64,000 nt of DNA from Kitasatospora herbaricolor (GTDB lineage Bacteria; Actinomycetota; Actinomycetes; Streptomycetales; Streptomycetaceae), in the NCBI RefSeq assembly GCF_030813695.1, contig NZ_JAUSVA010000002.1:372001-436000 (forward strand), given 5' to 3'. The notes under the pieces were generated by a model that saw nothing but the letters and a program-made list of their open reading frames with translations, was not told where the DNA came from and did not search any database. A program made the position numbers and the translations under genes. Below, piece by piece: positions 53,070-61,804 of this stretch (its first letter is position 1; each line of letters opens with the position of its first letter).

Positions 53070-54332
53070 TCAGTAGGTGACGGGGTCGCGGACGATGGGG
53101 CAGGTCATGCAGTGCCCGCCGCCGCGGCCGCGGCCGAGTTCGGCGCCGACGATGGTGATCACTTCGACGCCGGCCTTGCGGAGCAGGGTGTTGGTCTGGG
53201 TGTTGCGGTCGTAGGTGAAGACGACGCCGGGCTCGACGGCGACGGCGTTGTTGCCGCTGTCCCATTGCTGGCGCTCGGAGGCGTAGACGTCGCCTGCGGT
53301 TTCGATGATCCGCAGGCCGCCGGGGATGCCGAGGGCCTTGGCGACGACGTCGGTGAAGGGGGTGGTGCCCTCGTCGGTGACTTCGACGCCGGGGGCCTTG
53401 TCGCCGGGGCGCAGGGAGAAGGTGTGGACCCGGTTCATGATCGCGGGGTGTTGGGTGACGATGTCGCGGTCGGCGAAGGTGAACACGGTGTCGAGGTGCA
53501 TGGCGGCGCGCAGGCGCGGCATGCCGGCGACGATCACGTGCTGGGCCGCGCCTTGGGCGAAGAGGGCGGCGGCGACCTGGGTGATCGCCTGGCGGGAGGT
53601 GCGCTCGCTCATGCCCATGAGGACGACGCCACCTCCGACGGGCATGATGTCGCCGCCCTCGAAGGTGGCCTGGCCCCAGTCCTGCTCGGGGTCGCCCCAC
53701 CAGATGGTGGAGGTCTTGTAGTCGGGGTGGAAGGTGTAGATCGCCTTCATGAGCAGGGTTTCGTCGTGGCGGGCGGGCCAGTACAGCGGGTTGAGGGTGA
53801 GTCCGCCGTAGAGCCAGCAGGTGGTGTCCCGGGTGTAGAGGGTGTTGGGCAGTGGCGGCATGAGGTACTCGCGGGCGCCGGAGGCTTCCCGGGCGAGTGC
53901 CACGTAGTCGCTGCGGAAGTCCTCGGGGAGGTCGCTGGTGGCCAGGCCGCCGATCAGGTGCTCGGCCAGTTCGCGTGGCGCCAGTGACTGCAGGTAGCCG
54001 CGGGTGCCGTCGATCAGGCCGAGCCCGACCTCGTTGGCGGTGATCTTGCGGTCCAGCAGCCAGTCGCGGGCACCGGGCACGGCCATCGTCTGCGCGAGGA
54101 GGTCGTGCAGTTCGACCACGTCGACGCCGCGCAGGCGAAGCTTGTTGACGAAGTCGGCATGGTCGCGTTGGGCGTTCTCCACCCACATCACGTCGTCGAA
54201 GAGCAGGTCGTCGGAGTTGGTCGGGGTGAGCCGCCGGTGGGCCAGGCCCGGAGCGCACACCAGGACCTTGCGCAACCGGCCGACCTCGGAGTGCACGCCG
54301 TGACCGGTCTGCATGTCAGTGGTGTCGTTCAT
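53070..54332 (-). CDS. arcA: Arginine deiminase
   Basis: 420 residues. Landmarks of the guanidine-modifying fold: [17 protein letters not shown] near the N-terminus, [51 protein letters not shown], and the catalytic Cys408 in GGGHCMTCP. It converts L-arginine to citrulline and ammonia in the cytoplasm. The usual partners for ATP production (ornithine carbamoyltransferase and carbamate kinase) are not in the window. Instead it lies in an operon with an Rv2629-like protein, MarC and a ThrE-like exporter. Confidence 0.94.
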   Translation of the reverse strand: MNDTTDMQTGHGVHSEVGRLRKVLVCAPGLAHRRLTPTNSDDLLFDDVMWVENAQRDHADFVNKLRLRGVDVVELHDLLAQTMAVPGARDWLLDRKITANEVGLGLIDGTRGYLQSLAPRELAEHLIGGLATSDLPEDFRSDYVALAREASGAREYLMPPLPNTLYTRDTTCWLYGGLTLNPLYWPARHDETLLMKAIYTFHPDYKTSTIWWGDPEQDWGQATFEGGDIMPVGGGVVLMGMSERTSRQAITQVAAALFAQGAAQHVIVAGMPRLRAAMHLDTVFTFADRDIVTQHPAIMNRVHTFSLRPGDKAPGVEVTDEGTTPFTDVVAKALGIPGGLRIIETAGDVYASERQQWDSGNNAVAVEPGVVFTYDRNTQTNTLLRKAGVEVITIVGAELGRGRGGGHCMTCPIVRDPVTY

Positions 54333-54434
54333 GACGATCCTCGGTTCTCGGGTGATGGGCAGTGACCCGCCGGACGGCGCCGGGGCGCGGTCCGGCGGGT
54401 CCGAACGGCGCCTCGGCCTGCCGGTGGTCTTCGG

Positions 54435-55532
54435 TCAGGGGGCGGCGAAGCGCAGGACCGCGGCGACGCCGTCGTCGGCGGTGCCGGCCGGGATCTCGGA
54501 GAAGCGGGCGCCGCCCATGGTCGCGGCGCGCAGCAGGAGCGGGGCGGCGAGCGCCTCCACGGCCGCGGCGTCCTCCAGGGCTTCCGGGGCGCTGGCGACG
54601 AGCAGGGGGTTGGCGTCCGTCGCCCACTTGCGGGGGTCGTCGGCCCGGTCGGCTGCCAGCAGCAGGGTCGCGACGCGCCCCTCCGCGAGGGCGGTGCTGA
54701 CGGCCGGGATGCCGTGGACGGCCAGGTTCTGTGCCCGGGCGCTCTTGTACTCGGCGACGGCGGCCGCGTGGCTGCGGGATGAGGCGGCGTCCACGGCCTC
54801 GTCCACGGCGCTGCGCAGGACGGCGAGGGCGTCCTCGCCGCCGCGGCCGCCTGACACTTCGACCACCTCGGCGCCGGGGCGACGCTCGGCGAGCTGCTCG
54901 CGCAGGATCGCGGCGGCCTTCGGGTCCCCGCCGACGAGGACCAGGTCGGCTGCGACCGCCTCGCAGGCCTCGACGATCTGGGCGGCAGCGGCGGCGGCGT
55001 TCTCCGTCCACGCGTTCACCGACCGGCGGTGGTAGGAGGCCTGGTTCGGTCCCCCGGCGCGGACCCGGGTGATGTGCAGGGTGCTACCGCTGAAGGAGCG
55101 GCTGGTGGACGGGTCGAAGGCGCCGGCGGCGTAGGCGTCGATGTCGGCGCCCTCACGGTCGACGGCTACCATGACGTAGGGCAACTGGTGGTCGAGGTCC
55201 AGGACGGTCTCCAGTGGGTCGGCGAGCGGCTGCACGACGGCGCGGTTGCGGGCCGGGGGCCTGGAGAGAGTGAACGCAGCCAGCAGTCGGCCCTGGCAGG
55301 CGAAGAGCGACTCTCCCTGTGGTCCGACCACGTGCGGTGATCCCCCAACCGCGGAGTCCAGCGCTGCGAGAGTTGCTTCCTCGACCCCCTGTTCCTCCAG
55401 CTCGCGGCGCAGGGTTCGCCACACCACGGCCAGGCGGTGATCCGCGTGCTGGTCCTCGCGGCTGGTGTCCAGATGGAGCGATACCACTGGGCCGGCGACA
55501 TCATAGAGCGGGCGAAGCAGTTCAAGATCCAC
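54435..55532 (-). CDS. Rv2629/baeRF-family protein (Vms1-like peptidyl-tRNA hydrolase fold)
   Basis: 365 residues from GTG 55532. The start VDLELLRPLYDVAGPVVSLH and the later SYHRRSVNAWTENAAAAAAQ, LVLVGGDPKAAAILREQL and VRSAVDEA-like segments match the Rv2629 family, whose central part resembles eRF1 and Vms1. In mycobacteria the gene belongs to the dormancy and hypoxia response. It is the first gene of the operon with arginine deiminase, whose start lies 103 bp downstream. This suggests induction in low oxygen or stress. Its biochemical activity in bacteria is not settled. Confidence 0.8.
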   Translation of the reverse strand: MDLELLRPLYDVAGPVVSLHLDTSREDQHADHRLAVVWRTLRRELEEQGVEEATLAALDSAVGGSPHVVGPQGESLFACQGRLLAAFTLSRPPARNRAVVQPLADPLETVLDLDHQLPYVMVAVDREGADIDAYAAGAFDPSTSRSFSGSTLHITRVRAGGPNQASYHRRSVNAWTENAAAAAAQIVEACEAVAADLVLVGGDPKAAAILREQLAERRPGAEVVEVSGGRGGEDALAVLRSAVDEAVDAASSRSHAAAVAEYKSARAQNLAVHGIPAVSTALAEGRVATLLLAADRADDPRKWATDANPLLVASAPEALEDAAAVEALAAPLLLRAATMGGARFSEIPAGTADDGVAAVLRFAAP

Positions 55533-56193
55533 GAGGTCCTCCAGAAATCCGGCGCAGTGGCGACAGTCATAATGACTGAAGATTCCTCCCCAAGACTTTT
55601 AGTCTGCTGTGTGACTTTTGCGTGTCGGCTCACGGCAGCCCCAAACGATCAATACCAGGATCACCAAGTGACCGCACGGCGGCCAATTGCACTGTTTGAG
55701 CATTGAACCGGGAAACGTGACGACCCTCGAGTGCTGGCGTGTGACCCGGTTGGACGACACCGAGCCAGCGAGACCTGCTCGCTGCGCCTCTGCCTTCCTT
55801 CAGGCGACGAACAGCACGGCTACGCGCTGCCGAGGCGCTTCGGGCGTGGCGAGGAGCGCAACGACGTACTGGGGTCGGCGCTTGAGGGGCGGGGCAGCGG
55901 GCCTGCGGTCTCCAGGGCCTGTGGCATCGACATCTACCCGAGCGGCCCTTCCGGGTCGCTTGCCACCGCGATGACGAAGGCACCCGACCACGCGAGCTGC
56001 GCCCGGACGGTCCACGGCCCGCGGCGCATGGCCACATCGCCCAGTCTCGGTCCGACCGCGAACTCGGACGCGAGCGCCTTCGCGACCTGCTGGACCTCTT
56101 GGTCCGGCGGATCCACGCGAAAGATCGGGGCTGCGTTTCGAACCGATGCGGTTCGATCTCGTGTATCAGGCCCACGTTCGGCAGACCCTCGGG
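55533..56193. other. Divergent interval between Rv2629-like operon and X-prolyl peptidase
   Basis: It holds the leftward promoter and one possible small minus-strand gene at 55934-56116. No strong operator was recognised apart from the 17-bp element at 56194-56210. Confidence 0.4.
55934..56116 (-). CDS. Possible small protein of 60 residues
   Basis: From GTG 56116: VDPPDQEVQQVAKALASEFA to AWSGAFVIAVASDPEGPLG. About 87 percent of third codon positions are G or C, as in real genes here, and the sequence alternates plausibly between helix and strand. No Shine-Dalgarno sequence is seen. The family is not recognised; it may be a small regulator or a chance ORF. Confidence 0.4.
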   Translation of the reverse strand: MDPPDQEVQQVAKALASEFAVGPRLGDVAMRRGPWTVRAQLAWSGAFVIAVASDPEGPLG

Positions 56194-56210
56194 CTATCCA
56201 ATTCTGGCAT
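56194..56210 (+). promoter_or_regulatory. 17-bp upstream element, copy 5 (before X-prolyl peptidase)
   Basis: CTATCCAATTCTGGCAT, matching copy 1 at 13 of 17 positions, ends 35 nt before ATGAGA, the start of the peptidase gene. AATACT lies 7-12 nt before the ATG and there is no Shine-Dalgarno, as at the oppC-like gene. Confidence 0.5.
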
Positions 56211-56245
56211 TGATGCAGGCTCCCGGGCGCCGCAATACTCCGTTC

Positions 56246-58378
56246 ATGAGAAGCCTCCCCACAAGACTCCTCGGTGTGACGGTCTCCGGAGTTCTACTCG
56301 CGTGCCTCTCCGCCGCCGTTACCCCGACGCCCTCTCTGGCGGCCGACCCGCCCCCGCCCCCACCGAATGTCGTAGGGGGCCAGTCCGTCATCACGTACCC
56401 CCTCGCGGACGCCACGAATCTGACGGTGAACATCGCGACCAAGGTCACCGACAGCAACGGCAAGCCGTACACGGTCCAGCTCCGCATCAAGCGACCCAAT
56501 ACGTCGCACAAGGTCCCGACAATCATCGAGCCGAGCATCTACTACGGCCATTCCCTCGCTGGCCTCGCAAAGCATCCGTCCACACTGCTTCAGGACGGGA
56601 CACCTGCGGAGCTTTCGGCGGCACCCGCCGCCGACCTCCCGGCCCCCCTAGCGGGCAATGCCTACGCGCCGGCCGATGTCTGGAACGGCAGCAACACGAC
56701 CGCGGACAGTTACCTCGACAACTACTTCGTCCCCCGCGGATACGCTGTCGCCGAACTCGACGCGCTCGGCACCGCCCATTCGCAGGGCTGCATCGGAGTA
56801 GGAAGCGCGAACGAGCAGGCAGGCGTCGTCGCGGCCATCGACTGGCTGAACGGCCGCACGACGGGCGTCATCGACGGAACCCAGACGCCCGCCCTGGCAT
56901 CGGACTGGTCCAACGGCAGGGCTGCTCTCCAGGGCATCTCCTACGAAGGCGCGCTGGCGATCGAGGGCGCAGCATCCCGGGTCGCCGGTCTGGACACCAT
57001 CGTGGAGCAGGCCGGTATAGCCGACTGGTACACGTACATGCGCGCCAACGGCTCCGTCGTCGGCGCTGCTGCGACAGGCTACGCCGGGTGGGATGTCGAC
57101 AATCTCGCCTCTGAGTACAACAACGGCCCAACCGCCTGCAACATCAGCGCGAGCATCTCGAGCGGCCTCGGGCGTGACAGTGGAGACCGCAACGCGTTCT
57201 GGAACGCGCGCAACTACATTTCGGATGTCACGAAGAGGCCCAACGCCAGTGTCTGGGTGATCCAAGGGATGCAGGACACCACGGTCCGACCGGACAACAG
57301 CACGACGTACTGGCAGGCTCTGCAGGACTGGGGTGTCCCGAGCAAACTCTGGATCACTCAGGACGAGCACGTAACGGCGTACCAAGACCGCCCGATCGAG
57401 TTCCTGACGCAGTTGCATAAGTGGTACGACTACTGGCTCCTCGACCTGCAGAACGGCAACGACATTATGGCCGCGGACACCAAGGTCACCGTCCAGAGCT
57501 CGGACCTGGTCACGTGGACGACCCAGAGTTCTTGGCCCACCCCCGTGGACCCGAACAATCCGGACGGCGCCAACGTCACACTCAGTGCTCATCTGACCGG
57601 AAATCCCACCCCCAGGACCCTGACCAGGGATTCCAACTGGGCTGCCAGTCGGGCCGATTCGATGACCATGGCAACCGGGACCGACGCCGCTGGCAAACCC
57701 CTGAACAACCACAACGACCTCACCAACAGCGACTACATGGAACTCAGCAACGCCACGCTGAAATACCTCACGCCTGGGCTGTTGAACTCGGTCACCCTCG
57801 AAGGCACCCCCAAGTTCTCCGTGGTGGCGAAGAGCGTGGGCGCCTCCCCCTATCTGGACGCGCTGCTGGTCGACTTCGGGGACCAAACGAACACCAGGGT
57901 ATACAGCGACACATATGGGCCATCCCAGTGCACCGAGGACGTGGTACCCGAAGCCAAAGAGCCGAATCCCGACGTGCGGGTTCGAGCCGTCAGCAACACG
58001 GGTTGTGAGAACATGCGGAAGAGCGAGGAATTCACCCAGAACCTCTTCGGCCATCCCAACTATCGGGTAATTTCTCGCGGTTGGCTCGATATGCGCAACT
58101 ACGGCGGTCAGCCCGGGAACGTCAACGAAAATGCGCAGCAGGTGGTCCCGGAGAACACCTACCGGGTGTACGTCTGGAACGGCGAGCCGATGGAGATCAC
58201 CGTCGCTGCGGGCCACCAGATCGGCCTCATCCTGCTCCCTGGCGACAGCCGGAACCAGCCGCAGTACGTCGGCCCAAATGGTGACATGGCCACCACGCTG
58301 TCGATCGGAACAGAGACCAGCTCGGTGACGCTACCCGTGAAGACGGGTGCTGCCACGCTGGGCAAAGCGGTGAAGTGA
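56246..58378 (+). CDS. Secreted X-prolyl dipeptidyl aminopeptidase (CocE/NonD family), complete copy
   Basis: 710 residues from ATG 56246 with a signal peptide (GVLLACLSAAVTPTPSLAA). Alpha/beta hydrolase with Ser232 in GISYEGA, Asp in GMQDTTVRP and His in DEHVTAY, an N-terminal cap region and a C-terminal jelly roll ending in SVTLPVKTGAATLG. It removes X-Pro dipeptides from the N-terminus of peptides outside the cell. It is paralogous to the truncated gene at the left edge of the window. The 17-bp element shared with the oppC-like gene suggests co-regulation with peptide uptake. Followed by a strong hairpin. Confidence 0.9.
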   Translation: MRSLPTRLLGVTVSGVLLACLSAAVTPTPSLAADPPPPPPNVVGGQSVITYPLADATNLTVNIATKVTDSNGKPYTVQLRIKRPNTSHKVPTIIEPSIYYGHSLAGLAKHPSTLLQDGTPAELSAAPAADLPAPLAGNAYAPADVWNGSNTTADSYLDNYFVPRGYAVAELDALGTAHSQGCIGVGSANEQAGVVAAIDWLNGRTTGVIDGTQTPALASDWSNGRAALQGISYEGALAIEGAASRVAGLDTIVEQAGIADWYTYMRANGSVVGAAATGYAGWDVDNLASEYNNGPTACNISASISSGLGRDSGDRNAFWNARNYISDVTKRPNASVWVIQGMQDTTVRPDNSTTYWQALQDWGVPSKLWITQDEHVTAYQDRPIEFLTQLHKWYDYWLLDLQNGNDIMAADTKVTVQSSDLVTWTTQSSWPTPVDPNNPDGANVTLSAHLTGNPTPRTLTRDSNWAASRADSMTMATGTDAAGKPLNNHNDLTNSDYMELSNATLKYLTPGLLNSVTLEGTPKFSVVAKSVGASPYLDALLVDFGDQTNTRVYSDTYGPSQCTEDVVPEAKEPNPDVRVRAVSNTGCENMRKSEEFTQNLFGHPNYRVISRGWLDMRNYGGQPGNVNENAQQVVPENTYRVYVWNGEPMEITVAAGHQIGLILLPGDSRNQPQYVGPNGDMATTLSIGTETSSVTLPVKTGAATLGKAVK

Positions 58379-58394
58379 CTTCTGCTACGACCCC

Positions 58395-58436
58395 GGGACG
58401 GCTGTCCGGCGGACCACCCCGCCGGGCAGCCGTCCC
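58395..58436 (+). terminator. Terminator after the X-prolyl peptidase gene
   Basis: An 18-bp stem (58395-58412 with 58419-58436, one G-U pair) with a 6-nt loop, 17 nt past the stop codon. Confidence 0.85.
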
Positions 58437-58762
58437 CCGTTTCGGCGGGCAGGCGCCCGCCAAAGCCTGACGCATGGTTGTGATGACGCTTGGGCGGGGA
58501 CATGGACAGAGGATAGGGGCGGGGCCTGACGCCGGGCCAAGCAAATTGGGAGCACCCCATCGGGGACATCACCGCAGCATGCAGGCCAACGCTGCGATAC
58601 GGCCGGTCGGGCCCCGCGTTGCCGGCTGTCGTGAGGGCAGCGGAGAATGGCGGGACTGTTCCGAGATCACGGCGGTTCCATCGTGTCCGACCCTCGCCAG
58701 CCGGCAAATTCCCCCGACCACCACGGCCTGGAGGGCCACGGGGGGGCGACCGGCGGCAGGCC
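58437..58762. other. Interval without a recognised gene
   Basis: Nothing beyond a possible promoter for the small gene at 58763. It marks the boundary between the peptidase gene and the decayed toxin/defence region. Confidence 0.4.
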
Positions 58763-59338
58763 GTGGAGACTGCCTGCGCCGTGGTGGCCTTCTACAACTC
58801 CCGGATCCACGGCCTGCGCCGCGCACCGCAGACCGGCCCCGACACGGGCGAGGACATGCGGCGGATGCTGGAGGGCGGGCAGCAGGCGCTGGCCGACATG
58901 AAGCGCCTCGAAGACGGAGTGGACCCCGCCGAGACGGGGCGGACCGCCGACCGCTACGCCTCTGTGCTGAGGGAACTGATGGAGGGCCAGCAGTCCGCCG
59001 TCAGGGCCGGCACGGGTCCAGTCTGCGGCTGGTCCAGCTGGGCGGGCTGCATTCCTGGTGGCAGCAGCGGGCGTGCCAGCGCCGCGATCTGCTCCAGCTC
59101 GTCACGGTGGTGGGGCAGGGCCCGCAGCAGCGCGGCGTGCAGCGAAGCGAACTGCAGCGCCTGCGCCGTTCGGCAGCCAGCGCCAGGGCAGTACCGCCGC
59201 ACCCGCGCTCCTGGCGCTACGGCGCCCGCCCGTCCCGGCCCACGACCACCACCTCGTCGACGGCCGGAGGCGACCCGGCCCCGTCCACCACCTCCGCCAT
59301 CGCCTGGTAGCACCGGTCGTGGCCGGACGCCGAGGTGA
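58763..59338 (+). CDS. Small protein of the zeta-toxin neighbourhood, probably with a damaged end
   Basis: The first 90 codons from GTG 58763 look real: VETACAVVAFYNSRIHGLRR, then MLEGGQQALADMKRLEDGVD and RYASVLRELMEG, a helical protein. After about 59000 the translation becomes Ser/Ala/Arg-rich and runs antisense through the end of the zeta-toxin gene, so the true stop has probably been lost. Similar small helical proteins are found beside zeta-type toxins in Streptomyces, from memory, and may be antitoxin-like; this is inference. Confidence 0.5.
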   Translation: METACAVVAFYNSRIHGLRRAPQTGPDTGEDMRRMLEGGQQALADMKRLEDGVDPAETGRTADRYASVLRELMEGQQSAVRAGTGPVCGWSSWAGCIPGGSSGRASAAICSSSSRWWGRARSSAACSEANCSACAVRQPAPGQYRRTRAPGATAPARPGPRPPPRRRPEATRPRPPPPPSPGSTGRGRTPR

Positions 59339-60162
59339 ACCGCGCCGGGTTGCCGAGCTGCTGCGCCTTGGCGTAGCGCAGGGCGGTGACCTGGCGACTG
59401 TCGGCGGCCCGTACGGCCAGCACCAGCAGCTGGACGCGGTCCCCGGCCTGGTGGAAGGCCTGGGCGCCAGTCAGGGACTCGGCGGAGCCGCCGGGGCGGT
59501 TCGATGACGACGTCGCCGCGCCGCTCACGCACATACGCCTCGGCCTGGGCGAACCAGGCCTTGCAGTCGGCGCGGATGGCAGCCCCGGCGCCACGGGCGT
59601 CGCCGCGCAACGGCCCGAAGTAGTCGGGGTGGAACACCTTGAACTCGTCGCCGACGAGAAGGATGGCACCGGGACGTATCGCGCGCTTCACCAGCAGGGC
59701 GCTCTCGCTCTTGCCCGCGCCGGGCTGGCCCATCACGTACACCACCACCGGCTGCTCCTGTGCGGTGATGCCGCCGAGGAGGGGCACGATGTCGAAGTCG
59801 AAGATCTCGCGGTGCTCATCGGCGGACAGCCGGGGGTGGTCGACACCCGGCGGCTTGGCCAGGGCCTGCGCTGTGCGGCGCAGCGGCTTGGCCAGGGCGA
59901 AGGCGCGCTCGGCGTCCCGGACCCACTGCCAGGCGCTGGTCGCCCGCGACCGGCCCCGCATGCACACCTGCTGCTCGGTGCGGGCCAGCTCCCGGCGGAA
60001 GCGGCCGGTCTCCTCGGCGCCCCAGGGACGGGCGTGCTCGGCGAGGGTGGCTGCGGCGGCGCCGGGCGGCCGCAGCCAGCCCTGGGCGGTCAGATGGTTG
60101 GCGTACAGCGGCTCCAGGGCTGCCGCACCGCGGACGACGGTGTCGACTTCGACGACCTTCAC
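58954..60162 (-). pseudogene. Zeta-toxin family gene with frameshifts
   Basis: The N-terminal part reads well from GTG 60162: FDFDIVPLLGG, then VVVYVMGQPGAGKSESALLV (Walker A), ILLVGDEFKVFHPDYFGPLR, AYVRERRGDVVIEP. Near 59500 the frame shifts; QAFHQAGDRVQLLVLAVRAA, RYAKAQQLGNPARFTSASGH and VVDGAGSPPAVDEVVVVGRD continue in another frame. At about 59215 it shifts back, with LLRALPHHRDELEQIAALAR, PLLPPGMQPAQLDQP. Zeta toxins phosphorylate UDP-sugars or related targets. Two frameshifts make it inactive unless they are assembly errors. Confidence 0.75.
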
Positions 60163-60165
60163 CCG

Positions 60166-60363
60166 GTGAGCGCCCTCCCTATTGGGGGGCAGCTGGCCGC
60201 CGAGGCCGCCGCCCTGGTGCGTACCGCCCTGACCGACGAACAGTGCAAGCAGCTCCACGACGGGCTGGAGCAGGCCATGGCCGATCCGTGGTCCTGGCCG
60301 GCGAGCGACAGCGACGACTTCATCCGGCAGATCGTCCTGTCCGACCTGATCGCCCACAAGTGA
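60166..60363 (+). CDS. Small zeta-associated protein
   Basis: 65 residues from GTG 60166: VSALPIGGQLAAEAAALVRT, ALTDEQCKQLHDGLEQAMAD, PWSWPASDSDDFIRQIVLSD. It is a short helical protein. Its start is 3 nt from the divergent start of the zeta-toxin gene, so both genes would have to be leaderless or start further in. Similar proteins beside zeta toxins may act as antitoxin or immunity partner; not proven. Confidence 0.55.
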   Translation: MSALPIGGQLAAEAAALVRTALTDEQCKQLHDGLEQAMADPWSWPASDSDDFIRQIVLSDLIAHK

Positions 60364-60405
60364 TCCTGCCTGACCCGCTCGTACCTCACCTGTGGGTGAT
60401 CACCC

Positions 60406-61410
60406 TCACCGTGCTGTAGTCCCGCGCAGAGCCGGCCGTCCGCTCCGCTGCGGCTCGCTCTGGCTTCCGCCCTGCCGGATCAGGGCGAACTCGTGGGGCC
60501 AGCGGGTCTCCCACGCGTTGATCACCGCCTCGTCGGTGTGCCGGAACAGGAGCTCCACCTCCCCGGGCCGGCCGTCGGCCGCCACCAGCTGCAGGCGGCA
60601 CCTGGAAGCGCCGCTCTCGCGGCACTCATGCCCGCTCACCAGCAGCGGCAGGCCAGCTGCTGGATCCGCGAGTAGTGACGCCAGCCGGTCGTGGTCGGGC
60701 CGATGGCCGGGGATGAACTCCAGGTCGAACTTCCAGGAGTCCTCGATCGCGCCCGCCGTGGTCCAGCCGGTGACCAGCGCCGGGACACCCGCCGCGGTGA
60801 ACAGCCCCACCCGGCGCAGCAGGCCGCTGCCGAGCCAGTGCGGTCGGGGACCCGCGGTGGCGGGGTCGAACCAGGTCAGGTGCCGCATCTCCTCGGCGGT
60901 CGCCGGCCCGGTGTTCCAGAGCGGGTGGTGGCCTTCGGCGCGGATCTCGGCTTCGAAGTCGGCGGTCAGGGTGCGCCACTGCTGGGCGGGGATGCCGCGC
61001 AGGACCACGCTGGCGGTGGAGCCGGCCAGGCGCAGGACGGGAGCACCGGTCGGATCGCGGTCGGTGCGCAGGCCGGGGATTCCGCTGACTTCGCCGTCGG
61101 GGCCGGCCGAGGGCAGGACGGTGCTGACAAACCAGCGCCGGTAGGCCGGTGCGGCGGCGAAGGAGATGTGCAGACCGTACGGAGTCGGGCTGACCCGCTC
61201 GAAGCCGAACGGGGCGACCATCGGCTCGACAGGCCAGGCACAACGGAGCATGATCCACCACTCCAGGGCCTCCTGAGCCGGGTCGGCCGGATGGGGGACC
61301 GTCGGCGCGCCGGGCCCCAGGGCAATGAGGTGGGCAACCGACAACTGGTACTGCTCACGGGTGAGGAGGGACCGGAGACCGGCAAGGCGGGTGAGCTTGG
61401 CCGGGGCCAT
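60406..61410 (-). CDS. Unknown protein divergent from an ApeA-like HEPN gene
   Basis: 334 residues from ATG 61410: MAPAKLTRLAGLRSLLTREQ, then ALEWWIMLRCAWPVEPMVAP, GLHISFAAAPAYRRWFVSTV, SVVLRGIPAQQWRTLTADFE, DSWKFDLEFIPGHRPDHDRL and FRHTDEAVINAWETRWPHEF. Codon use is gene-like and the protein appears soluble, mixed alpha/beta. No known motif is recognised. It is divergent from the HEPN gene, with about 390 bp containing a PIN-domain remnant between them, so it may belong to the same defence locus or be an unrelated neighbour. Confidence 0.6.
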   Translation of the reverse strand: MAPAKLTRLAGLRSLLTREQYQLSVAHLIALGPGAPTVPHPADPAQEALEWWIMLRCAWPVEPMVAPFGFERVSPTPYGLHISFAAAPAYRRWFVSTVLPSAGPDGEVSGIPGLRTDRDPTGAPVLRLAGSTASVVLRGIPAQQWRTLTADFEAEIRAEGHHPLWNTGPATAEEMRHLTWFDPATAGPRPHWLGSGLLRRVGLFTAAGVPALVTGWTTAGAIEDSWKFDLEFIPGHRPDHDRLASLLADPAAGLPLLVSGHECRESGASRCRLQLVAADGRPGEVELLFRHTDEAVINAWETRWPHEFALIRQGGSQSEPQRSGRPALRGTTAR

Positions 61411-61804
61411 GGCATGTCCCTTCGAAGCCGCCGGTCCGGCTCGTTGGGATCGTCGACCAGCTGGCGATCGGATGGGGTGGGCGATACCGGCGGCTCTGCG
61501 GATCCTTCCGCCGGGGGATGCGGGAGACCGGTTCCCGCTCGGCGCGGCCGCCATGGGGCCGAGGAGATCATCGTGCATTGGCTCGTACGATGCAACGACC
61601 ACGGTGGGCGGGTCTGTGCCAGATCGGCTTCCGGCCGGTTCCGATCCCTGGCGGAGACCCTGAACTGCCCGCCGGTGACGACCGACGGCGGCGTCCCCGG
61701 CATCACCTGCCTGGTGGAGCACTTCCCCAAGGCCTGTCCCTACCGGAGCGCCAGGTGCCCGAAATCCGGTGCTGGATCACGGGTAGTGCCTCTACTCTGC
61801 GGGA
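61411..61804. other. Divergent interval with a PIN-domain remnant
   Basis: It contains the fragment at 61645-61736. TACTCT lies about 10 nt before the ATG at 61805, so the HEPN gene may be transcribed leaderless. Confidence 0.45.
61645..61736 (+). pseudogene. PIN-domain (VapC-like) toxin 3' fragment, copy A
   Basis: Translation SLAETLNCPPVTTDGGVPGI, then TCLVEHFPKA matches the C-terminal end of VapC-type PIN toxins, with the late acidic residue in VTTDG. It lacks a start and stop of its own. It is nearly identical at the DNA level to 63551-63654, apart from a 9-bp deletion after GACGGC. Confidence 0.65.

Noticed and set aside
52362..53987. Plus-strand frame of 541 codons, Gly/Glu/Asp-rich
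   Set aside because: Antisense to MarC and arginine deiminase, with no start signal or domain.
52381..54258. N-terminal extension of the ThrE-like gene to over 1000 codons
   Set aside because: The extension is Arg/His/Pro-rich and covers the MarC and arginine deiminase genes in another frame; the ATG at 52380 gives a normal ThrE-like protein.
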